Shown here piece by piece: positions 20,655 through 30,762 of a stretch of 64,000 bases of DNA. The DNA comes from Cephalopachus bancanus (Eukaryota > Chordata > Mammalia > Primates > Tarsiidae), in assembly GCA_027257055.1 (NCBI GenBank), contig JAPVLO010000617.1, positions 868,001-932,000 on the forward strand, written 5' to 3'. The notes beneath the pieces were generated by a model. That model was given only the letters and a program-made list of their open reading frames with translations, searched no databases and was not told the DNA's origin. A program made the position numbers and the translations under genes. The number at the start of each line of letters is the position of its first letter. Position 1 is the first letter of the stretch.

Positions 20655-22817
20655 GCTGATACCATCGCCTTAGCAGGTTTATCCTTATCAGGCCTCTTTT
20701 GGGTGGCTGGAGTGTTTGCCTTTAGTGGCAACTGCCAATTTGTTTACCTTTCCTCTGGCTGGTGCTCATTTTGGAGTTCTTCTCCTTTTTTTTTTCTTTC
20801 TTAATGTTTCAGTTTGTAAGAACTTCAGAGGCTTTCTATAATTGGGAGTTTGGTATTTTTGTCCTGAGTTAGCCTCTGGAGTTTGGCATTTAATATTCTA
20901 TAGGATATAATCTTGTTTGCAAAGTAGTGAAATAAATTTTATAATGCCTCTGCATACAGAACTTTTGACCATTTTATTTTTCCTTAGGTGTACAAAGTGA
21001 ATTTAATTGCCAGATAGTTTTATTCTTTTCCAAATCTTATTATCTGCTAACTTGCAGTGAGTTCAAATTTGACTTTTTTTTTTTTAATAATGCACTGCTC
21101 CAATCATTCAAAATGTGTCCTATCGGAGTATTTGAGGACACAGACCACTACACACTCTCTTGGCCACGTTTCTTAAAAACCCAGAATTTGCTCTGAACAC
21201 TTGCAATTTATTCCTCAAAGGAGAATTCTAAAACAAACAAATAACTAAATAAAGTCATAAAGAGCAATGCCAGGAATTCCTGGAACCCTGATGCTTCTCC
21301 CAGACTGAGTGTTCTCAGCTTTTTTTTGAAGCCCTCTTTTTTTTTTTTCTTTTGCTTCACGACTTTCCAGTGATGTCTACAAAAACGCCTGGTTCAAAAC
21401 CTTTTAGAGTGAACAGACCACAAAGATATAAAATGATCTGTTCCTACATATTCCTAATTATGAACAGGCAAAATTGTCAAAAATCCTCATGAATTACTAA
21501 ATAGCAGCCTTAGTGTAAGACGAGGACAATTAAATGAGCATAGCCCAAAAACGCAAGCATTAGTGTTACTTAGCATTACAATATAAAGTAGGGACTCAGC
21601 ATACATTACAAGACTGTAAGAGACTTCCCAACAGTTTTTCAGGGACAAGCAGTTGATCACGATCTTAGGCAAGGCCTAAACCTTTAGAAATGGACTTACT
21701 TTCAACTAACCTGGCTTTTAGCATTTGAAAATGAAAACAGCCTATTCATTCCCTTAGTTGCCAGAAAAAGATTACAAAATTATTTTTCTCCAAGGCTAGC
21801 ATTAACTTGCACTGAGTTAGCAAAAGGCTAAGTAGCATATAAGAGACAGTTCTCTGTTTCTTTACAGGTGGATTAGAATGAGCCCCTTCAGAATTTACGA
21901 AGGAGAACACAGGCTAAGGAAGGGAGGGGACGTGGTCCCCCGGAAAGAATTTACGATAACCGTAACACTTCTTATAGCAACAGGCAATTTTCCACAACCT
22001 TAACAACAAAAGGCAGAAATTTTAACAGCGCCAACAGGTTGGGAGAAAACCCCACACAAATAAAGGGAGACATAAAATGACATCAAGAAATATGTGCCAA
22101 TCAAGTTTTTAAAAGACCATGTGTCTCATCAAACAAAGCATAATAACTCAAGCAGCTTTTTAGCAGATTTAAAGCGACAGACACACACAAATAAGAGAAT
22201 GAGGTGGATGGGAAACATTCGCTTTGTCCCCCTCCAGTCATACTCTTCATGAAGATATCTCAGACACCTCTTAGCAATTGGTAGGTTGGTACACCCCCAA
22301 CGCAGACTAACTATGCAGAGCCTTCCCGCCGTCCGTCTCATTCACACACAACCACACAAGCACACAGCACATTCGTCAACTCTCCGTCCTAATCCTAGGA
22401 GTCTACGGGTTCATCTTCAGACAGTGTTTCCTTCGTCCTAATCCTAGGAGTCTACGGGTTCATCTTCAGACAGTGTTTCCTTCCACTGCCTTTCAGCCCT
22501 TTCCTTCAGGCTGGAAGATTACTAGCGGGCTCTGGGAGGTGATCAAACTCCCCTTCTGCCATTCATTGGCAGGTCTACGCAAAGGCCTTTATTCCTACCC
22601 TTTCCATCAGGTGGTCCTTCTGTCCTTTCTGTCCGGTGGTCGTCCTTGTGCCAGTTCCTCGCCTCTTGGGTTCCTGTTGTGCTTTCGTGGTCCGAGCTTC
22701 AGTGCGACTGGAGGGGCCTTCCTCCTACAGATCAAAAGGCGAGATTGCCCTTCCCATTGCCCTGGAGGTCGTACCTCGATGACAAAGGAGGTGGAACACA
22801 CTGTCTCCAATCTCCAT
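20655..22817 (-). other. ERV gag and leader region, decayed
   Basis: The position fits gag plus the 5' leader, but no continuous frame or recognisable capsid motif was found. It contains a 49-bp tandem duplication at 22385-22483. Confidence 0.6.
22385..22483. repeat. 49-bp tandem duplication in the ERV leader
   Basis: 'cgtcctaatcctaggag' begins at 22385 and again at 22434. The two 49-bp units are identical by eye. Confidence 0.97.
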
Positions 22818-22835
22818 TTTCCGGCCGAGGCACCA
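22818..22835 (-). promoter_or_regulatory. Primer-binding-site-like stretch
   Basis: Four bases after the 5' LTR the minus strand reads TGGTGCCTCGGCCGGAAA. It begins TGG as a tRNA 3'-end complement should. From memory it is closest to a tRNA-Gly-type site, but with about four mismatches, so the primer is uncertain. Confidence 0.65.
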
Positions 22836-22918
22836 GAAATGTAGCAGGAAAAATAGAGAGATTGTGACACTGAGACTATTATAGGAAGTGACACTTTATT
22901 ACACTGGCTAGCCCAGCG

Positions 22919-23168
22919 GGCAGACTGGAGTGCAGTGGCCACTCCCAGCCACCGCAGCCTCGCCTGCTGGGCTCCAGCGATCCTTCCGCCTCAGCCTTCC
23001 GAGTAGCCGGAATTACAGGCACATGCTACCACGCCCGGCTGATTTTTTGATTTATTGTAGAGATGAGGTCTTGCTGCCCAGGGGGGTCACGAACCCGCGG
23101 GCTCAGGCAATCCACTCACCTCAGCCTCCCAAAGGCGCGGGATTACAGGGTGAGCCATCGAGCCTGGC
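22919..23168 (-). mobile_element. Tailless Alu fragment replacing LTR interior
   Basis: Antisense Alu from 'cagactggagtgcagtgg' to its 5' end. The 3' end and A-tail are missing and no target duplication is seen. LTR sequence resumes at 'gccatttggccttaaac'. Confidence 0.9.
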
Positions 23169-23241
23169 CATTTGGCCTTAAACAAAACCTGCCTGGCTCA
23201 GGGCGGGTCTTTACAGTTGCAACTTGTCTTTCAAAAGGAAA

Positions 23242-23517
23242 TTTTTTTTTTTTTTTTTTTTGAGTTGGAGTCTCACTCTGTCGCCCAGACTGACCGCAGC
23301 CTCGCCTGCTGGGCTCCGGCAATCCTTCCGCCTCCGCCTTCCGAGTAGCCGTAATTACAGGCATGCACTACCATGCCCGGCTGATTTTTTTTTTTTGATT
23401 TATTGTAGAGATGAGGTCTCGCTGCCCAGGCGGGTCTCGAACCCGCGGGCTCAGGCAATCCACTCACCTCAGCCTCCCAAAGGCGCGGGATTACAGGCTG
23501 AGCCACCGAGCCCGGCT
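23242..23517 (-). mobile_element. Alu in the 5' LTR
   Basis: Antisense lineage-type Alu with a long T-tail. About 23 bp of the left arm are deleted after 'cgcccagactg'. It splits the LTR between 'caaaaggaaa' and 'aaatatttttt', which are contiguous in the 3' LTR. Confidence 0.94.
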
Positions 23518-23672
23518 AGCAAATATTTTTTAACTGCTACCAACCCCTTTCCTGCCCTAGGCTAGTGATTGCCATGAGGCCAACTGCTGATCCTGAACTT
23601 GCTACATGTTTCTGTGTTTATTCACTCAATCATACAAGAAATATATTTGAGTATTTGCCGCATCCTGCCACA

Positions 23673-23914
23673 GTGGCACACTCACAGCCATCCCAATGTC
23701 GACCTACTGGGCTTCACCGATCCTTCTGCCTCAACCTTCCAAGTAGCCAGAACTACAGGCGTGTGCTACCATGCCTGGCTAATTTTTTTATTTATTGTAG
23801 AGATGAGGTCTTGCCAAGTTGACTGGACTGGTATTGAAACCTCATAGTCATGTAATTCACTCATCTCTGCCTCCCAAAGTGCTGGAATTACAGGCTGAGC
23901 TACCAAGCCCAGCC
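23673..23914 (-). mobile_element. Alu, 5' part, split by the provirus
   Basis: Continuation of the Alu at 15491-15553. Flanks AGATTTCTTTTT (left of 15491) and AGATATTTTTCC (after 23914) are its own target duplication. Confidence 0.93.
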
Positions 23915-23986
23915 CAGATATTTTTCCATACTAGAAAATTTTGCATTCTGGCTTTAAAGCCAGCACTGTTTTTGTTTTGTTTGATT

Positions 23987-24001
23987 TGTGTGTGTGCGTG
24001 C

Positions 24002-24033
<32 letters not shown>
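23987..24033. repeat. (GT)n microsatellite
   Basis: A GT run with a GCGT-interrupted start. Confidence 0.97.
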
Positions 24034-24040
<7 letters not shown>

Positions 24041-24750
24041 TCTTTTTCAAGTAGTCTAATAATACAAATAGTTATTCCTTCTCTATCTTCTGTTTCCACT
24101 TATTTCCTTCTGGTCCTTTTTGTATCATTGAGTCTTGTCTTTCTTAAATATTTTATACTTCATTTCTGAGACAATTTTTTTTTTCTTCTATTTCTTTTCT
24201 TAGTTCAGTTACCTCTTTTCATTTTTTGCTTCATTTTCTTCTCTTCCTTTCTTTTTGTGTATTTCTGCCTTTAGTTTTTGAATTTCTAATTCAGTTTTTC
24301 ATATCCATATATTTCAATTTATTTAATTTTATCTGAATTGTTAACTTACATTTTCTTTTGCTTTGTTGTTTTCAGGGAGCTTCTCACAGTTGATCTGTGT
24401 GAAATTTAATTTTCTGTTTACTGCAGTAGTTCTGTATGAACTTGACTTTTGTCATGTTCACTTTTATGGTATTGGGTATTTTATAATATTCCTAATTTAA
24501 TGGCACCCTCTTCTGTCAATATCTCAAAACCCAAATACAATAGCAGGAGTTTTGCTTGTTTTGAGGGAAGAGTTATTAGATCTACAATTTTGTGGATATT
24601 TTTTGTTGTTTAGGACCCTAAACATTTCCCCTTTTCTTCTTTTACCGTTCACTACTCAGTTGCCAAAGGGTGCTTCTTGCCCCTTTTTTGCTTTTTTTCT
24701 CCTCTGTCTTTCAGCAAGTGCTTATTTAAATGACACCTGTCTTTTAAAGT
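24034..24750. other. Pyrimidine-rich, unrecognised DNA
   Basis: Long TTCT-rich tracts (24170-24300) and AT-rich sequence. No gene seen; possibly an old antisense LINE 5' region. Confidence 0.35.
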
Positions 24751-24765
24751 TGCACCTGCTCTTTT

Positions 24766-25054
24766 TTTTTTTTTGAGTCTTAATCTCACTCCATCACCCA
24801 GGCTGGAGTGTGATGGCATGCTCACGGCTACCTCAGCGTCGACCTGCTGGGCTCTGGCGATCCTTTCGCCTTAGCCTTCCAAGAAGCCGGAACTACAGGC
24901 GCATGCTACCACACCCGACTATCTTTTTGATTTATTGTAGAAATGAGGTCTTGCCAAGTTGCCCAGGCTGGTCTCTTACCTGCGGACTCAGGCAGTCCAC
25001 TCTCCTCGGCCTCCCAAAGTGCTTGGATTACAGACTGTGCCAGCACACTCGTCC
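24766..25054 (-). mobile_element. Alu, antisense, 15-bp TSD
   Basis: TGCACCTGCTCTTTT at 24751-24765 is repeated at 25055-25069. Body moderately diverged. Confidence 0.96.
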
Positions 25055-25069
25055 TGCACCTGCTCTTTT

Positions 25070-26210
25070 AAATTAAATTTACTTTGAAATGGCTTCCTTG
25101 TAGTCTGTGCTCTGATCTGCCCAGACCCTTTTCCATGTTGTCAGGTTTGATGTGGATTTCATCTTTCTGGTAGTCATTCCACATTATTTTTAGGCCCCTT
25201 CATTAACCTTCTTCTGTCTTTTCTGCAGTTTTTCTTAGTATGCCTTTGTTTGCCACAAAACTTTGTGGCTGGACAGAGGTGAGAGTTGTTTGCCCTGGAT
25301 TTGGTGATTTTTCTCTTTTTATTCATGCTTATTTGCAGTTTTGGCACAATGAATCTTCAAGTTATGCTACAGATGTAGTTTGGTGTTGAATTTAATTTTT
25401 CCTTCCTTTTTTCTTACCATTTGGTAAAGAAATTTTGGTCAAATAGCTGTGCTGCTACCATTGTCCTCGACTACCTGCAAGCCTTGTTTTACTTAATAAA
25501 TGGGGGCATAACTAGCCATCAACCTAGAAACAATAAAATTGGACTCCAGTTTTGTGCTATATAGAATTTATTTTAATTACAGATGTTCTAAAGACTTGTG
25601 TAAAAAAAAAAAAAATCCCTCAAGAAAATTAAGCTGAATACCTATGTTATCTAGGATACGTGTGTAGTCTTGGCATGGGATTTTCTTTAGACTAAAAATA
25701 GAAAAAAGAAGCTGTAAAAGAAAGATGTGTGCCTCTGCAAAAGATATAAGAAATATTTGCAGTGTTGAGGACAGAATATGATAAAATAAAAAAAAAATGC
25801 TTATAAATTACCAAGATAACCAAATAGGAAAATATATGAATATGCATTTTTCAGAAGCATGTATTCAATTGACCAGTAAACACGAGATATTCAGATTATT
25901 AGTAATGGGAAATACAAGTTTGATGAACTGTATATTCCTTTGTAGCTATCAAACTGGCACAGTGTAAAAGAGTAAAATTACTGGCACAGTGTAAAAGAGT
26001 AAAATTACTTACTTGTAGCAAGGGATGGAAGTAAATGTGGTACTTTTATATTCCCAATTTAATTCCTTTCAGTGATAGAGGATTTTTCTTTACTACTAAC
26101 TATTATAACTGACATTCTAGGGACTTGCTTGAGAGGCAGGACTTTGTCTCTACCTTCCCTGCAATGTTTCGTGATAAAAACTTTTGTATACATGTAAAAG
26201 ATTTTTTTAT
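25070..26210. other. Unrecognised AT-rich DNA with a 27-bp tandem repeat
   Basis: No convincing ORF. A 27-bp unit starting 'actggcacagtg' is present twice in tandem at 25953-25979 and 25980-26006. Confidence 0.45.
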
Positions 26211-26236
26211 ACACACACACACACACACACACACAA
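26211..26236. repeat. (CA)n microsatellite
   Basis: About 13 AC units. Confidence 0.95.
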
Positions 26237-26580
26237 CATATACATACAAACACACAAATAAATATACTATCATACACACATATAAATAAATCATTTTATT
26301 TTTGATGCATTTCAGAGTAAATTACAGACATTTATTTACTTCTCCGGAGTGTATATCAACATGCATATCATTAACTAGAGTTCAATATTTGTTGAGATAA
26401 AATTTATATGCAATGAAATGTAAAAATCTTAACTGTACATTCACTAGTGTTGGGAGGTGCACACACTTGTGTAATTCAATCCAGTATCCAGATTTAGAAT
26501 ATTACCTCAGAGAGTTTCCTCATAAGTTAGTTCATGCCCTGCTCTCTAGAGGCAACTGCTACTTTGATTTATCTTTTCAT

Positions 26581-26584
<4 letters not shown>

Positions 26585-26611
<27 letters not shown>

Positions 26612-26680
26612 GAGAAAGCAGGAGTTTAATTAAGACAGAAAACTTCCTGCAGTGGGAGGGTGCCCGAAAGAGGGTTGCCC
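26585..26680 (-). mobile_element. TINE copy C (LTR-derived short retroposon), antisense
   Basis: A 27-base T-run (its A-tail) followed by a ~69-bp core that on the minus strand starts GGGCAACCC and ends CTGCTTTCTC. TGGACTTTT (26580-26588) and TTGACTTTT (26681-26689) resemble a target duplication. It is more diverged than the other copies: the polyadenylation signal is decayed to AATTAAA. Confidence 0.85.
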
Positions 26681-27060
26681 TTGACTTTTCTTTTGGGTAA
26701 ATCCCTAGGAGAGGGATTGTTGGGTCATAGGGTTTGGCATATGTTTAGTTTTATGAGAAACTGCCAGACATCTTTTGAAAGTGATTGTTTAATTCTGCAC
26801 TCCCACAAATGATTTGTAAATATATAAATAGTATCTATTTGTGGTTTTAGTTTGCAAGATGTTGAGTACATTTTTCTTGTGCTTATCGGCCATTCATATA
26901 TCTTCTGTGAAGTTTTGTTCACGTTTTTTGCTCTTAAAAAATTTGGTTGTCTTTTATTATTGAATTGTAGGAGTTCTTTATATATCTTGGATTCTAATCC
27001 AATGTGAGATATGTTTTGTGAATGTTTTCTCCCAGAGTACTTAGTTTTAAAGTAATGTTT

Positions 27061-27354
27061 TTTGTTTTTTGTTTTTGAGTTGGAGTCTCACTCTGTCGCC
27101 CAGACTGGAGTGCAGTGGCCACTTCTGGCCACCACAGCCTTGACCTGCTGGGCTCCGGCGAGCCTTCTGTCTCAGCCTTCCAACTAGCTGGAACTACAGG
27201 CGTGCGCTACCACGCCCGGCTAATTTTTGATTTATTGTAAAGATGTGGTCTTGCCAAGCTGCCCAGGCAGGTCTAGAACCCGCAGGCTCAGGCAATCCAC
27301 TCACCTCAGCCTCCCAAAGGCGCGGGATTACAGGCTGAGCCACTGAGCCCGGCT
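27061..27354 (-). mobile_element. Alu, antisense, 12-bp TSD
   Basis: AAAGTAATGTTT at 27049-27060 is repeated at 27355-27366. Lineage-type Alu. Confidence 0.97.
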
Positions 27355-27366
27355 AAAGTAATGTTT

Positions 27367-28240
27367 ATTCAATAGATACTTACTGGGCACTTGATATGTG
27401 CTGGAATACAGCAGTAAACAAAATACATAAAAACATTCTTACCCTTTTGGAATCTACCCTGCTAGTGTTGAGAGTCATATAATAGAAATAAATACAATAT
27501 ACAGTGTTTCAAATGGTGCTCACCGCTATAGAGAAAAACTAAGGTGGATAAGGGAGAGACGAGTGCCTGGTGGAGTTAGGGTTATATAATGCTTTTTAAT
27601 AGGGAGTCAGAAAAGACCTCACTTGAGAAAGTGACATTTGAACATAGATCTGAAGGAGGTGTGAGAATAAGCAATGTTGATATCCCGGGGAAGAGATTTC
27701 TAGCCTGGGAGAAGAGCAGATATTCTATATGTCCAAAAAACAGCAGGGACACCAGTTGTGTCTGGAGCCAAGTAAACAGCAGAGAAGCAGGAAATGAGGT
27801 CAGAAAGAGAGTGGACAGGTCAGGTTGTATACAGTTTTGTTTTTTTTCTTTTTTGAGTTGGAGTCTCACTCTGTCACCCAGACTGGAGTGCAGTGGCCCA
27901 CTCCCAGCCACCGCAGCCTCGACCTGCTGGGCTCCGGCGATCCTTCCACCTCAGCCTTCCAAGCAGCTGGGAACTACAGGCACGCACTACCACGCCCGGC
28001 TAATTTTTTATTTATTGTAGAGATGAGGTCTCGCCAAGTTGCCCAGGCGGGTCTCGAACCTGCGGACTCAGGCAATCCACTCACCTCAGCCTCCCAAAGG
28101 CGTGGGATTATAGGCTGAGCCACCGAGCCCGGCTGGTTTTATTGGCTATTTTAAGTGTTGAGCCTTTTAATCTGATGGGGAGAGGGATCCATTGAGGGTT
28201 TTTAAGCAGAATGAAAGAAATGATCTGATGTACATATTCA
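27367..28240 (+). mobile_element. Ancient mammalian repeat, probably LINE-2 class
   Basis: Reads like a widespread old mammalian repeat: 'tactgggcacttgatatgtg', 'gaaagtgacatttgaac', 'atctgaaggaggtg', 'gggtttttaagcagaatg'. Its later part continues at about 29270-29870. The family name is uncertain. An Alu is inserted at 27840-28134. Confidence 0.5.
27840..28134 (-). mobile_element. Alu, antisense
   Basis: Full-length lineage-type Alu with imperfect CAGTTTTGTT / GGTTTTATTG flanks. Confidence 0.95.
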
Positions 28241-29269
28241 TTTCAGTTATTTTATTTTTCAGTTCTAGAATATCCATTTGACTTTCTTTTTTATATTTTA
28301 CAATTCTCTGGTGAAATTTTTCATCTGCTGTCTCTATCATCTCTTTTTTTGGAGCGTGTTAATTATAATGATTTTTAAGTTGTTTGCTGCTTCCATTATC
28401 TGGATCACATTTATCTGCCAGTTTGTTTTCTTGGTTTTTGGGGTAGTATTAATCTCTAGGCATACATAATAATTTTTGATGGAATGTTCAGCATTGTGTA
28501 TACAAATTGGAGATTCTTTTCCTCTGTTAGGCAGTTAGAGAGGGTGGGTGAAATCAAGATTGGGTTGTGTAGTTTTGGTAAATCTCAGATTCCCTCTGGT
28601 TTGCCTGGCTTCTGGGCCTCTCGCTCTTTAGGACTTCCAACTGAGCCCCTGGTATGTTCACTGAGGCTCGTTTGCTCTTGGGTCCTGAACTTGGATACAT
28701 GTCTCTTTAATGTGGGGGACTGCTAAAAACACTGCTCTGCTTTTCAGAGGCTTTCTGCTTATGATTCTTAGCCCGCTGTCATATGCAGATTTAGAATTCA
28801 GTAAATAGATTAAGGAGATCTTTCTCCATCTCTCTCTTGTAATTCAGATCTTGGATACTTAAGTTCCCAATTATGTCTCATTAGCTCCGTAGTACAGCCA
28901 AAAGCTGTGCTGATTTCTTTGTCATCAAGCAGTGACTTTCTGCGTAGGGGCACACTGATCCTCTGCATCCTGCCCTATGCTCAGAACTGGCAAATACTCC
29001 TTAGGGGAAAAGCATCTGCAGAATGGCAGCTTGCCTCTCTGAAATTTCCTCCTCACTGGAATACGGTTTCCTATTCTCCTTGTTGCTTCAGTGGCTCTCA
29101 AGTGCCTTGAAACAGACTTTTAAAAATTATCTGTTCTTTCTAGTTATTCTTGGCTACGGTATTGATAAATGCCATGCTGCTTCATTACACTCAGAAAAAA
29201 CGTCTAACTTAAATTGTAAAAGCTCCTCTGTCTGTTTTGTTGGAATAGACTTTTGTGCAGTAAAGGTTG
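28241..29269. other. Old LINE-like insertion between two parts of one ancient repeat
   Basis: 28250-28710 resembles the antisense of an old L1/HAL1 5' region ('cagttctagaatatccattt', 'ccattatctggatcac'). The rest is unrecognised. No gene seen. Confidence 0.4.
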
Positions 29270-29870
29270 AAGGCAGGGAGATCAGTAAGGAGGCTTCCTC
29301 ATTGATCCATGAGATGATGGCTTGGGTCAGGGTGGTAGCAGCAGAGAGAGAGAACTGGTTGGATTCTGGATATATTTTGAAAATAGAGTTTGCTAATTGC
29401 ATTTGAAGTTTAAGATGGGGGGAATCAGTTATGTGACTCCCAAGGTTTTTGGCCCAAGGAGCTAGAAGGATAGATTTGTCATTTACTGAGATGAGGAAGT
29501 CTGCAGGAAGATCAGGTTTGGGTGGGATGATGGTAGGGTGAATTAGGAGTTCCGTTTTTCACCTCTTATTAACAGGGTGCCTGTATGAAACGTAATTGTA
29601 CACCTAACCCTTAACTGTACCCCACAAAACCATAATAAAAAATACTGATTAATTAAAAAAAAAAAGGAGTTCCGTTTTTGATATATTAAGTTTGAGATGC
29701 CTGTTAGATATCCATGTGGAAAGGCTAAGTGGGCAATTGTATATTTGGGTTTGGAGTTCAAGGAAAAGGTCTGGGTTGGAGATACAAATTTGGGAATCAC
29801 CAGTTTGTAGAACCCACTGTTATACTAACAATGGGATTAGAATCTGGAGGGAAAAGGTACATTGGAGGAA
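29270..29870 (+). mobile_element. Ancient repeat, continuation
   Basis: 'ggttggattctggatatatt', 'ccaaggtttttggcc', 'cattgatatattaagtttgagatgcc'-type text continues the repeat at 27367-28240. It is interrupted by an L1 tail at 29560-29664. Confidence 0.5.
29560..29664 (+). mobile_element. Short L1 3'-end insertion, 15-bp TSD
   Basis: AGGAGTTCCGTTTTT at 29545-29559 is repeated exactly at 29665-29679. The insert contains 'cccttaactgtaccccaca' and ends in an A-run, so it is a heavily 5'-truncated retroposition. Confidence 0.88.
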
Positions 29871-29877
29871 ATTCCTT

Positions 29878-30173
29878 TTTTTTTTTTTATTTTTTGAGTT
29901 GGAGTCTCACTCTGTCACCCAGGCTGGAGTGCAGTGGCATGCTCATGGCCACAGAAGTCTCAACCTGCTGTGCTCAGGCGATTGCTCCACTTTAGCCTTC
30001 CAAGTAGCTGGAACTACAGGTGCACGCCGTGTCTGGCCAATTTTTTGATTTATTGTAGAGATGAAGTCTCACTATGTTGCCCAGGCTGGTCTTGAACCTC
30101 CGGGCTCAGGCAGTCCTCTCACCTTGGCCTCCCAGAGTGCTGAGATTGCAGGCATGAGCCACCACATCTGGCT
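29878..30173 (-). mobile_element. Alu, antisense
   Basis: Full-length, flanked by GAAATTC / GAAATTA-type repeats. Moderately diverged. Confidence 0.94.
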
Positions 30174-30181
30174 GAAATTAC

Positions 30182-30478
30182 TTTTTTTTTTTTTTTTGAG
30201 TTGGTGTCTCACTCTGTTGTTCAGGCTGGAGTGCATTGGCATGCTTATGGTCACTGCAGCCTCAACCTACTGAGCTCAGGTGATCCTTCTGCCTCAGCCT
30301 TCCAAGAAGCTGGAAAAACAGGCATGTGCTACCATACTTCGCTGATGTTTTGATTTATTGTAGAGGTGAGGTCTCACCAAGTTGCCCAGACTGGTCTCAA
30401 ACTCCTGAGCTCAGGCAGTCCTCTCTCCTTGGCCTTCCAAAGAGTTGGGATTACAGGCATGAGCCACTGTGCCCAGCT
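30182..30478 (-). mobile_element. Alu, antisense, 8 bp from its neighbour
   Basis: Full-length antisense Alu with a T-tail, nearest large repeat to the first HERC1 coding exon (285 bp upstream). Confidence 0.95.
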
Positions 30479-30483
30479 CTTAA

Positions 30484-30690
30484 AATGAACTTTTTATTTT
30501 AGAATTTTAGATTTGCAGAAAACTGCAAAGATGGTATAGTTTCCATATGCCTTTGCCCATTTCTCCTTAATGTTAAGTCTTAGATAACCGTGGTGCATTT
30601 ATCAAAGCTGAAATACTAACATTATACATAGTACAGTACCATGAACTAAACTACAAATTTCATTTGCGTTTCACCAGTTTGAAATAACGA
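30484..30690 (-). mobile_element. Old L1M-type 3' fragment
   Basis: 'agatttgcagaaaactgcaaag', 'taaccgtggtgcatttatc' and 'gaactaaactacaaatttc' follow a common old L1 3' region. Confidence 0.6.
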
Positions 30691-30762
30691 ATTGTAATGT
30701 AAGATGGAGGTTTATGAATCTTCCATATATGTTTTTGACTGTCTTCTCCTCTCCCTTTGTAG

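Larger units (their letters stand above)
15554..23672 (-). mobile_element. Class I-type endogenous retrovirus, defective, inserted in an Alu
   Basis: An 8.1-kb provirus on the minus strand with 3' LTR (15554-16105), polypurine tract, env remnants, an integrase C-terminal remnant, a gag zinc knuckle, a primer-binding-site-like stretch and a 5' LTR (22840-23672). GTGG at 15550-15553 and 23673-23676 is the 4-bp target duplication, the size used by many gammaretrovirus-like ERVs. Gag and pol are heavily decayed and pol is shortened. Three Alus have since entered or replaced parts. It cannot encode functional virus. Confidence 0.95.
22840..23672 (-). repeat. ERV 5' LTR, disrupted by Alu sequence
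   Basis: Starts TGTAGCAGG and ends CCTGCCACA like the 3' LTR, but is 833 bp because an Alu (23242-23517) was inserted. A second, tailless Alu piece (22919-23168) stands in place of roughly 300 bp of normal LTR interior. A 24-bp segment between short GTGAC repeats is present here and absent from the 3' LTR. Confidence 0.93.
26290..27380 (-). mobile_element. Old L1M-type 3' region, interrupted
   Basis: Plus-strand segments such as 'catatcattaactagagttc', 'tgagaaactgccagac' and 'ttattattgaattgtagg' match the reverse complement of old L1 3' ends. It hosts a TINE (26585-26680) and an Alu (27061-27354). Confidence 0.65.

Noticed and set aside
22385..22483. CRISPR-like or satellite array
   Set aside because: Only two tandem units with no spacers, in an ERV leader.
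23273..23506. Minus-strand and plus-strand open frames of 60-140 residues rich in '[12 protein letters not shown]' or '[18 protein letters not shown]'-like text, recurring throughout
   Set aside because: These are translations of Alu elements on one strand or the other. They repeat with every Alu and are not genes.
29878..30478. Second Alu-Alu composite like the one at 38283
   Set aside because: The left and right outer flanks do not match, and the left Alu has its own GAAATT-type duplication, so two separate insertions explain it.
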